From assembly GCA_020186115.1 (NCBI GenBank), contig WSYJ01000134.1:1-64000 (forward strand): a DNA stretch of 64,000 bases. The letters are read 5' to 3'. Positions 30,310 to 37,281 of the stretch are shown piece after piece; within the stretch, counting starts at the first letter, position 1, and each line of letters opens with the position of its first letter. The stretch is from Histomonas meleagridis. Its lineage: Eukaryota > Parabasalia > Tritrichomonadida > Dientamoebidae. The notes under the pieces are model-generated. The model was not told the origin of the DNA. It saw only the letters and a list, made by a program, of their open reading frames with translations, and did no database searches. Both the position numbers and the translations under genes were made by a program.

Positions 30310-30972
30310 ATGCTTTCCCTGCATAACCCTCACCAATCTTTCCTAAGGGCATTTGCCAACCAGTGCAAAGAAGTGTGCTGTTGGAATTGCCATTTGCAAC
30401 AACCACATAAGGATTGCGAGTTCTTTTGTAAAAATTGTCATAAATTATTGCCTGCAAAATTCGAAAATTATTTCTCATTGTTTAATCAACCAAAAACTTA
30501 CGATATTGACCTGGCTAAGCTAGAAAAGGCATACAAAGCTTATCAACGTCAAGTTCATCCTGACCGATTTTTCCAATCTTCGGAATTTGAAATGAAAAAT
30601 GCTGACAATGTTTCGTGTTGTGTGAATGATGGATACAAAACATTAAAAGATCCAATTAAAAGAGCAGAATACATCCTTGAATTATTTAAGAAAAAAACTG
30701 TTGTAGATGTCCCACCCGATTTCTTAATGGAAGTTTTAGATATACATGAACAGATTTCGGCAACAAGTAAATCTCCTGTTCTAAAGCAATTACTTGATCA
30801 AGTGGATCAGATTTTCAATGATGAAAGCGGAAAATTATCAAAGTCACTCAAAATCATTGACGACAAGCAAGTTTCGAACCCAGAAGGTGCAGCAAAGAGC
30901 ATTGCAAAGTTGAAATATTTGAATCGTATTCGGAACATGATTCATGAAAAGCTTCCTCTTGCAAGTGAATAG
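30310..30972 (+). CDS. HSC20: Hydrogenosomal J-domain co-chaperone HscB/Jac1
   Basis: A 220-residue protein. The first 16 residues (MLSLHNPHQSFLRAFA) look like a short hydrogenosomal targeting peptide. Next is a two-CxxC zinc-binding module (Cys24/27 and Cys40/43), typical of eukaryotic HSC20. The J-domain (about 52-125) has the HPD triad at 83-85, and the C-terminal three-helix HscB domain follows (130-220). The family delivers the IscU Fe-S scaffold to a DnaK-type Hsp70; in parabasalids this occurs in hydrogenosomes. Length and order match human HSC20. An Hsp70 of the right type is encoded at 62,860. Confidence 0.92.
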   Translation: MLSLHNPHQSFLRAFANQCKEVCCWNCHLQQPHKDCEFFCKNCHKLLPAKFENYFSLFNQPKTYDIDLAKLEKAYKAYQRQVHPDRFFQSSEFEMKNADNVSCCVNDGYKTLKDPIKRAEYILELFKKKTVVDVPPDFLMEVLDIHEQISATSKSPVLKQLLDQVDQIFNDESGKLSKSLKIIDDKQVSNPEGAAKSIAKLKYLNRIRNMIHEKLPLASE

Positions 30973-31484
30973 AATAAAGTGACTAAGTTTTATTTTCATA
31001 TATGTACATAAAATCAATGAAATGTGTAAAAAAATTTTTTTGTCGCTGGTTAACGTTATTTAATGTAAAATCTTCATTCAAATACTGAAACGTATTTTTA
31101 TTTAAAAATTTGTTAGAAACGATGTTGGCTTTGATTGGTTTACATATCAATTGAACGTTTTTTTGCTCATCAAACAGTCAATTTTATGATCGGTGAAAAA
31201 ATATTCTTCATTGACATATTGGTTTTTTGGACATTGCCACGATAATTTAAAGCATTTTTCATGTCAAAAGAAAATCTTGCTTAATTATTTATTTGTTCGG
31301 TAATATGGTATATTAATTACTAATTTTTTTATATAAAATAATGAACCTATATTATAGAATTTTCAAAGGGATATATAAAAACACATTAAATATATTATGT
31401 AAACATTTCATTCTTTTGCGTAAAATAATTCTTGGCGAAAATCTTCATTGTTGATTAAAATTTTCAATTGATATTTGGCCGAAA
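30973..31484. other. Intergenic DNA upstream of the IBD gene
   Basis: AT-rich, with ATAAAATAATGA and AATATTATG-type runs. No gene seen. Confidence 0.4.
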
Positions 31485-31494
31485 TAACCGTTTT
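31485..31494 (+). promoter_or_regulatory. TAACCGTTTT box, 34 bp before the IBD-gene ATG
   Basis: Matches the recurring Myb-core-like box of this window and lies at a promoter-proximal distance from the ATG at 31,528. Confidence 0.45.
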
Positions 31495-31527
31495 ATTCAA
31501 ATCTGTGTGAAAAAGCTCAGGCAACCA

Positions 31528-32577
31528 ATGAGCAACGAGCAAAACCCTTTTGATTTTTCCTACCAAGGACTACCGAACACAGCTAACAACTCCGATGACT
31601 TCACAAATGCTTTTTTTGGTGCAGATGATTCTGGTTTTAATCAAGATGATTTCCAATTTTCTTTCGATAACGAACCAATATCAGACAATTTTTTCGATTT
31701 TGATGGCGGACATACAGAAACAGTAACCAGTGATTCACATGTTGAAGTTAATCCTTTTTCATTTAATCTTCAACAAAACAAGTATCTTGAAGACTTCACA
31801 CCAATTCAACAAACACAAGATTTTGGTTTTTGGGGTAACACAAGTCAACCAACAGCTCCAGGTCATAAACGTACCTCTTCTCGAACAGATTCATTTAGTC
31901 CAGATACTACTTTTGAACAACCCAAACAACAACCACGAAACCACCGAACGAAGACAGCACCTATACCAGGTTTTAAACAGAGTTCACATCGCAAAGATTT
32001 TTTCGAAGTTGGACAAAATGCGCATGCAATATCTTTACCGAACAAGACGGAAGAAGACAGAAAATTTGCTGAGCTCTGCCATGATGAGACAGTACAGATT
32101 AATCCATTTCAAATTGGGTTTATTCCACATAATTATTTTCGAAATCAATTTTACACATTTGGGAACATAGTTGGTGATTACTTCCAAAAGAAGAACAATC
32201 CCAACTGTCGATTTCTTCACAAGCTTTATAACGCCATTAAGCTTGGGGAAGCATATCCTGAATATTTGATATATGTTGGTATTTCATGGATATCTAATGA
32301 AGTTATCCAAGTCTCCAAGTACAGATTCGCACGTCTTTTAGGGATAAAGACGATTGACGGGTCATTGTTTCATCGCCAAGGAAACTTTCCTTCGTTCGGA
32401 TTCACGGAGCTTTCCGGCGAGGAAATCATCCGTGAATTTGGCAGTCAAAAATTGAATAGCATGGATTGTGACGTGGATAAACTATTGAAACACGAGGAAG
32501 GAATATTCGTTCGAAACGGAAACATACAACAAATACTCGAAATGTGTAAATGGAAAAGTAGTAAAGTTCGTGACTAA
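31528..32577 (+). CDS. Initiator-binding-domain (IBD) transcription factor
   Basis: The ATG at 31,528 (MSNEQNPFDF) is preferred to an upstream non-ATG extension; the protein is 349 residues. The N-terminal half is disordered, rich in Asp, Asn, Phe and Gln (FDFDGG, DFQFSFD), like an activation region. The C-terminal part (about 195-310) fits the parabasalid IBD winged helix: LHKLYNAIKLGEAYPEYLIY, VGISWISNEVIQVSKYRFAR, and LLGIKTIDGSLFHRQGNFP. The IBD is the fold by which T. vaginalis IBP39 recognises the initiator element, and it occurs in a lineage-specific protein family. Nuclear, DNA-binding. Strong marker for a parabasalid genome. Confidence 0.78.
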   Translation: MSNEQNPFDFSYQGLPNTANNSDDFTNAFFGADDSGFNQDDFQFSFDNEPISDNFFDFDGGHTETVTSDSHVEVNPFSFNLQQNKYLEDFTPIQQTQDFGFWGNTSQPTAPGHKRTSSRTDSFSPDTTFEQPKQQPRNHRTKTAPIPGFKQSSHRKDFFEVGQNAHAISLPNKTEEDRKFAELCHDETVQINPFQIGFIPHNYFRNQFYTFGNIVGDYFQKKNNPNCRFLHKLYNAIKLGEAYPEYLIYVGISWISNEVIQVSKYRFARLLGIKTIDGSLFHRQGNFPSFGFTELSGEEIIREFGSQKLNSMDCDVDKLLKHEEGIFVRNGNIQQILEMCKWKSSKVRD

Positions 32578-32721
32578 AAAAAAATATCGAAGAAAGTTGA
32601 ATTTAATAAAATATGGTTAATGATTTGTTGATTTTGTTTTTGCAAAATAATATTGAAATCATTTAGTACAGATCTTGTTTTGTCATCTGGAAGTGGATGA
32701 CTTCGTTGTTGGAAAAACAGT

Positions 32722-33006
32722 TTATGTGGAATCACATTTGTAACATAAGTAATGATCTTCTGGTTGATAATACTTATTACAACATAAACTACAAAAAGTA
32801 CCTCCACAGTTTCTACAAATACATGTGCAATTCGAACAAACATTCTTATGACATATGGGACAGGTATACGTGGGAACATATTTTCGACACTTATAGCAGA
32901 TATTAGGATTTTCTTTGTTATTTCGACTGCCGATAAACAATGTAAGGAGAGTTCGTTCACCTTCACATTCTTTATCAGTGGCTCTGACTTCACGAAAGGG
33001 GTCCAT
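32722..33006 (-). CDS. Small cysteine-rich zinc-binding protein
   Basis: Ninety-four residues. Seven CxxC-type pairs lie in the last 60 (ICYKCRKYVPTYTCPICHKN, CSNCTCICRNCGG, CSLCC, LCYKC), enough to bind three to four zinc ions in a RING/FYVE- or double-zinc-ribbon-like arrangement. Start chosen at MDPFREV because an AACCGTTA box lies 8 bp before it. The longer overlapping minus-strand frame (to 33,080) is in another register and lacks this Cys pattern. Could be a membrane-trafficking adaptor or an E3-like protein; the family is not identified. Confidence 0.68.
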   Translation of the reverse strand: MDPFREVRATDKECEGERTLLTLFIGSRNNKENPNICYKCRKYVPTYTCPICHKNVCSNCTCICRNCGGTFCSLCCNKYYQPEDHYLCYKCDST

Positions 33007-33013
33007 CTATAGA

Positions 33014-33021
33014 AACCGTTA
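33014..33021 (-). promoter_or_regulatory. AACCGTTA box upstream of the Cys-rich gene
   Basis: Eight to fifteen bases before the start codon at 33,006 (minus strand). Same box as in other host promoters here. Confidence 0.45.
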
Positions 33022-33193
33022 GTTGTGATTTTGGGGTGGTTCAAAGCCCTTGAAAAATGTAAATTAATGAATAAAAACATTCAAAATGGAATTTTACTTT
33101 TAAAAAAGATTTTTTTTTCGCTTTCATTACAGAAAAATGGAATGTTTTGATATTTTAGATAATTTTTATCAATGTGTTGAATAAAAAATTAAT

Positions 33194-33283
33194 TTAATGA
33201 TGTTCCTCAAGTAATTTAAGGATTTCTTTATTTCCCTTATTACATGCTAACACAGATGCTTCATTAAATAGTTTAAATAATTT
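33194..33283 (-). pseudogene. Last ankyrin unit and stop of gene A
   Basis: Codes KLFKLFNEASVLACNKGNKE and ILKLLEEHH, an ankyrin helix-turn-helix pattern. It is preceded by the 3' half of the same AT-rich spacer (AAATTATTTAAAC...) found before other units. It is fused in frame to the truncated capsid gene of the inserted element, giving an artificial 90-residue ORF (33,194-33,466). Confidence 0.6.
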
Positions 33284-33466
33284 ACGCATACCTTGAGTAG
33301 CAACAGCAGTAATTAGGGTGGTATTTACTTGATCACCTACGGAACCTTCACCGGAACCTGTATTAAATGTAATGTTTCCGGAACAATTATAAGTCTCATT
33401 AGAATACTTTACAGTCTTCAATGGACGTCCACGTGAATAACTACGTCTACGTAACCTACGAGGCAT
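33284..33466 (-). pseudogene. Putative CRESS capsid, 5' part
   Basis: Sixty-one codons from the ATG at 33,466. The N-terminus MPRRLRRRSYSRGRP is an Arg-rich, DNA-binding and nuclear-import type leader seen in CRESS capsids; a beta-strand-rich segment follows (YNCSGNITFNTGSGEGS). The gene stops at the integration boundary, and the reading frame then runs into ankyrin sequence. Its missing 3' part is at the other end of the element (35,643-36,086), with codon phase compatible across the two ends. Not functional as integrated. Capsid identity is inferred from leader, position and strand. Confidence 0.6.
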
Positions 33467-33479
33467 AACAATAAAAAAT

Positions 33480-33824
33480 TTAATGTTGTGGGAGATTTAT
33501 TAATTGAGGATGAATTAAATAGAAGGGTACATCCTTACGGCGACGATCATATCGGATGGCACCTATCGAAACGATTGGAAGTACAATAACCCAATTCTCA
33601 ACCAACTGAGGATTCTCCTTAATAAAACCTTTAAGGAGTCCAACATTACTGAAATAAATGGACTTAACTTGTCCTTCGGAATCTGGCATAAGACATGGAG
33701 CAGGTGGAGGTATTGAAAACGATTTTTCTTCATCATCTGATTGAATAACATCAGGACAAACATTATTAAAATCAAAATTGTCGTCGCTAAAGTCAAAATT
33801 ATCAAAGGATTCTTCATATTCCAT
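33480..33824 (-). CDS. Acidic ORF of the CRESS-like element, unknown
   Basis: A 114-residue ORF, intact, 13 bp upstream of the capsid start on the same strand, so the two may share a transcript. The first 35 residues are very acidic with FD repeats (DNFDFSDDNFDF), then a Pro-rich turn (SIPPPAPCLMP) and a globular-looking C-terminal half. No similarity recognised. It could be an accessory or movement-like protein, or a minor structural one; the acidic FD motif would suit binding to a host protein. It begins 200 bp from the Rep start in a divergent intergenic region. Confidence 0.6.
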   Translation of the reverse strand: MEYEESFDNFDFSDDNFDFNNVCPDVIQSDDEEKSFSIPPPAPCLMPDSEGQVKSIYFSNVGLLKGFIKENPQLVENWVIVLPIVSIGAIRYDRRRKDVPFYLIHPQLINLPQH

Positions 33825-34023
33825 GGATCTAAAAATATGTTTATTCCCACATAGTGTCGAGTTAGGAACTTGCTGTTGACATATGATATGAAATATCTTC
33901 GATATTTAATTATGTCAATTGAATACTTTATTTGAAAAAGTGGTGGTATAAATAAATTTAAAAAAAAATGACAAAAATTTGAAAATAAATGCCACAATTT
34001 GGCAGGACCATTTATTCAATTCA
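33825..34023. other. Divergent intergenic region of the CRESS-like element
   Basis: Separates the acidic ORF (-) from rep (+). AT-rich, with a CGATATTT/AAATATCTTCG imperfect palindrome near 33,888-33,908. It likely holds the promoters for both directions. No canonical CRESS nonanucleotide or clear stem-loop origin was found here, which is why the origin is proposed at 35,086-35,271. Confidence 0.4.
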
Positions 34024-35019
34024 ATGGCGAGAAGAAGTGTTGAAGCACAAGAATCAGCCAGGAGAAGAGATATTGGTGAGTTACAAATTAATCAGGTTAA
34101 CCCAGAAGCTCAAAGATGGATTGCAACTATTAACAATTATTCTGATGATCAGTATAACAGTGTCAAAATATTTATAACAATGTGGTGCAGATATGGAATA
34201 GCAGGAAATAAAATTGCACCGACTACTCAAACTCCACACCTTCAATGTTATTTCCATTCAAAAAAGAGAATGAGAAAACAATCAATATACGCTAAATTAG
34301 GTTTTAATAATTTATATCTTGAAGTTGCAAAAGGTACAGAGGATTCTAATATTCGTTATTGTAGAAAGGATAATAATTATTTCGAGGATGGTAAATTACC
34401 TGCAACAGTTGAAAAAAAATTAGGAGAAGATGATTTTTATGGGCAAATGATGAAAGACATAAAGGAATTGTCAATTGAAGAATTAGATGCTAAATATCCT
34501 AAACAGATGATTCTTCATCGAAATCAAATTCTATCAGTTAGAAGAGATTCAATGTTAAGAAATGTTGCAATCAGAGGAACTTATAATGGAGATTTACAAA
34601 TAAAGAATTTATGGATTTTTGGTAAAGCAGGTATTGGAAAATCTAAATGGGTCCACCAAGTCTCACCACTGGAGATATACCCAAAGGTATTTAATAAGTG
34701 GTGGGACGGGTATATATTGAATGATCATAAAATTGTCTGTATAGATGACTTCCCTTGGAAAGGGGATGCATTAACTCAACATATTAAAATTTGGGCAGAC
34801 AGATATCCATTTTTAGGTGAAATAAAAGGAGGATCTATGGTAATTTATTCAGGTACATTTAGACTTATAATAACAAGTAATCATAGTATTGATGAATGCT
34901 TTCAAAATGCTTCGGATGAAGATATTCAAGCTCTAAAACGTAGATTTAAAGAAGTGCAAATATTGGCTACTGACGATTTATTCCTACAGTCAGTGGTAAC
35001 TTTTGAAATGATTCAGTAA
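34024..35019 (+). CDS. rep: CRESS-type replication-associated protein (Rep), intact
   Basis: A 331-residue protein starting at the ATG at 34,024; the frame's upstream extension has no ATG. HUH endonuclease motifs: I WIATINNYS (32-40), II PHLQCYF (71-77), III YCRKD with the nicking Tyr112 and Lys115. SF3 helicase motifs: Walker A GKAGIGKSKW (200-209), Walker B KIVCIDDF (236-243), motif C ITSNH (283-287), and Arg residues near 306-307. Rep nicks the origin, joins the ends and unwinds the circle for rolling-circle replication. Every motif is intact and there is no stop or frameshift, which is unusual for an endogenous copy. Family within Cressdnaviricota cannot be settled without a tree. Confidence 0.95.
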   Translation: MARRSVEAQESARRRDIGELQINQVNPEAQRWIATINNYSDDQYNSVKIFITMWCRYGIAGNKIAPTTQTPHLQCYFHSKKRMRKQSIYAKLGFNNLYLEVAKGTEDSNIRYCRKDNNYFEDGKLPATVEKKLGEDDFYGQMMKDIKELSIEELDAKYPKQMILHRNQILSVRRDSMLRNVAIRGTYNGDLQIKNLWIFGKAGIGKSKWVHQVSPLEIYPKVFNKWWDGYILNDHKIVCIDDFPWKGDALTQHIKIWADRYPFLGEIKGGSMVIYSGTFRLIITSNHSIDECFQNASDEDIQALKRRFKEVQILATDDLFLQSVVTFEMIQ

Positions 35020-35085
35020 TCAATTCATTTGACTCAATAAGAGCCTTATAAAATTAATTTTTATATACCAGTCACTTTATGAGTT

Positions 35086-35271
35086 GGCGACCGTTATGAG
35101 CAATTTTTTTGGTGACAGTTGACGATCAAAATGAATTGAATATATAAAATAAAGTATTCAATTCAGGCTATCGGGGGACCGTTATGAGCGATTTCTTGTA
35201 ATTTTTGCTAGGTAATATAATCTTGCTCAGGTACCATTAACGTCCTCCGCAAGATGAAGGCCTAGCAAAAA
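35086..35271. other. Candidate replication origin: two direct repeats and a stem-loop
   Basis: GGCGACCGTTATGAGC (35,086-35,101) and GGGGACCGTTATGAGC (35,174-35,189) precede a hairpin with 11-bp outer arms TTTTTGCTAGG (35,202-35,212) and CCTAGCAAAAA (35,261-35,271). There is also an inner ATCTTGC/GCAAGAT stem and a 22-nt loop containing GGTACCATTAACGTCC. The block is conserved with 7021-7207. Repeats beside a hairpin fit Rep recognition and nicking, but the loop lacks the standard NANTATTAC. The repeats also contain the ACCGTTA core seen in host promoters, so a promoter function is the main alternative. Confidence 0.5.
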
Positions 35272-35640
35272 TTATTATTATTTTTAATCGTTTTCGAATA
35301 ACGGCCTTCTATCAAAAATAAAATTAAACCTGACCCCCACCTTTAGTACATTTTATACTGATCACCTGTCTACGCCCTTTTATAAAAAAAGTGCTCCGCG
35401 GAGTCGGGCTTCGGCAGGTTTGTGATAAATGCACTCATTCGCCATTAGGGCTCTCTTTGGGGGAGGGGGTACCTTGGTTTATAGAAAAAGAAAAAAAGAA
35501 AAAAGTTCTCAATTGCCCATAGAGTGAACAAACTTTGTTATTATCACTTATGTGCTGAGTCGAAAAGAAAAAAAATTTTACCAGAAAAATCGAAAAAAGA
35601 AGAAAAAACCTTAATATCAATTGAATGGTTTACATATTAC
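35272..35640. other. Non-coding, GC-richer block of the CRESS-like element
   Basis: Nearly identical to 7,204-7,577. Contains the palindrome CTCCGCGGAG near 35,393 and a GGCTTCGGC hairpin-like block, then purine-rich tracts. The two short frames here occur in both copies but have no protein-like character. Confidence 0.55.
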
Positions 35641-35642
35641 AA

Positions 35643-36086
35643 TTAAAAATTAAATGAATAATTAGAATTAGGAACAATTAAAACACTTGGGGCAGATACT
35701 TCAAAATTAGTTTCACGAATATAAAATACAAGAGATTTATTAAATGTAAAAAAACCAACTATACGATCATTAACTGATGGAAAAGAAGTACCAAAATCAT
35801 ATAAATAATAATAAAAAGTACCTGAATTAGAAAGTGAAGATTGATGAATAAAATTAACATATATCTCTGTATATTCAGAATTGGGTTGATTGGGTTCAAT
35901 TTGAATTACATAATAATGAGTACCATCTATTGTCTGATTTAAACCAGTAGAATAAGTAAATTGAGTTAAGGGAATAAATCCAGGAACATTAGATATAGAA
36001 ATAGGAGATATTGGTATATTAACTCTAATAGTAGAGCCAATTTCATAAGCAACTCTTTTAGTACTAGTACCACCAGGATAATTAAC
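35643..36086 (-). pseudogene. Putative CRESS capsid, 3' part
   Basis: Codes about 148 residues of beta-rich sequence (VNYPGGTSTKRVAYEIGST, YYVIQIEPNQPNSEYTEIYV, SAPSVLIVPNSNYSFNF) to the stop at 35,643. The ATG at 36,095 lies in ankyrin spacer DNA and is fortuitous. Together with the 5' part the gene would be about 209 codons, a fair size for a small CRESS capsid. A second copy of this part at 7,578-8,066 extends a little further upstream. No fold-level proof of a jelly roll is possible here. Confidence 0.55.
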
Positions 36087-36091
36087 AATTT

Positions 36092-37281
36092 CCAAATATT
36101 ATTTTGAATTATTATATTATCAGAATAAATTTTAATAAAATTAAATAAATGTCCTTAGCATTGATATCAATTCCATTTTGTGCAAGAAGTAATTTAACTA
36201 TTTCTATGTGATCTCTTTCAGATGCTTTCATAAGTGCTGTCCTAAATATTACATATAACTTCCAAATATTATTTTTAATTGTTAAATGATTAAAATAAAT
36301 ATTTAATAAAACAAATAGATATCTTTTGCATTAATCAATTCCTTTATGTTCTAGAAGCAGTTGAACAACATCATAGTTACCAACACCAGATGCAACCATT
36401 AGTGGTGTTTCAAAATATTTTTATAATTTTTGAAAATATATATGAATTATCAAATTGTTAAAATAGATATTAAATAAAACAATTAAATATTTTTTATATC
36501 TATATTAATGTCTTTTTGTTCAAGAAGTAATTTCACTGTTTCTATATTAAAATTTTCAGATGCAATAAGAAGCGCTGTATTAAATATTTATAATAATTTC
36601 CAAATATTATTTTAAAATTTCAAATTCTTTATATAAATATAAAATAAAATAAATATATACTTTGAGCATTCACCTCAATTCCTTTTTGTTTCAGAAGCAA
36701 TTTAACGATTTCTATGTTATCTTTAACAGAACCATAAATAAATGATGTAAAATATAATTTTATTTTATTCCAAATTTTATTTTGAATCAAAAAATTATTC
36801 GAACAAGCACCAAATAAAACAAATTTATATTTTTATGATTGAAATCAATTCCTCTTTTAGCTAGAAGTAATTTAACTATTTCAGGATTTCCTGCTGCTGA
36901 AGCATATATAAGTGCTATCATAAAAAATATAAATAATTTTCGAATATTATTTCGAAATATTAAATTAATTAAATAAATATCGAATAACACAGAGAAATAT
37001 CTTCAGCATTAATATTAATTCCTTTTTGTTCAAGAAGTAATTCAACGATTTATATATGATATTTTAAAGATGCAATCATAAGTGCTGTTTTAAATATTTT
37101 TAATTAACTCCATATTTTATAATGAAATATCGAATTCTGAAAATAAATTTTTTTCATAACAAATAAACATTTTTATCATTAACATCAATAACTCTTTGTT
37201 CAAGAAGGAATTGAACGATTTCTGTATATCCTTTTTCTGATGCATAAATGAGTGGTGTCTTGAATAATTTTAATAATTTCC
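36092..37281 (-). pseudogene. Seven ankyrin units with AT-rich spacers (gene A)
   Basis: Units of about 80-90 bp coding TALxxASxxGxxEIVKLLLEQxGIDINAK recur every 165-185 bp (near 36,150, 36,335, 36,500, 36,665, 36,835, 37,010 and 37,185, minus strand). Spacers share a start (TATTTATTTGTTTTATT-like), a core (ATAATATTTGGAAATTATT) and an end (TATTTAAGACAGC-like). Some units carry frameshifts. Removing one spacer as GT...AG (36,575-36,660) joins the flanking repeats in frame. Spacers may therefore be introns, or relics of them. Confidence 0.6.

Larger units (their letters stand above)
33284..36086. mobile_element. Integrated CRESS-DNA virus-like genome (2,803 bp)
   Basis: Bounded by 5-bp direct repeats AATTT (33,279-33,283 and 36,087-36,091) and inserted in an ankyrin spacer. 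Contents: the 5' part of a putative capsid gene (-), a 114-codon acidic ORF (-), an intact CRESS Rep (+), a candidate origin (direct repeats plus stem-loop) and the 3' part of the same capsid gene (-). Rep and capsid run in opposite directions as in many CRESS genomes, and 2.8 kb is within the usual genome size. The gene split across the two ends shows that a circle was opened inside the capsid gene. No such genome with a parabasalid host is known to me. Confidence 0.8.

Noticed and set aside
32574-33080. Minus-strand 168-codon frame overlapping the Cys-rich gene
   Set aside because: Different register from the regular CxxC pattern, which is clearly the real coding frame.
33194-33466. A genuine 90-residue protein with an Arg-rich head and ankyrin-like tail
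   Set aside because: The AATTT junction at 33,279-33,283 shows it to be a fusion made by insertion of the element into ankyrin gene A.
33825-34023. Canonical CRESS origin with NANTATTAC between the divergent genes
   Set aside because: No such nonanucleotide and no stable hairpin there. In the 35.2-kb stem-loop the nearest match (TTATATTAC on the minus strand) fails at one fixed position and lies in the stem, not the loop.
36092-37281. CRISPR-like array
   Set aside because: The regular spacing comes from ankyrin-coding units and related spacers that are all similar; in a CRISPR the spacers are unique and the repeats near-identical, and this is a eukaryotic gene.
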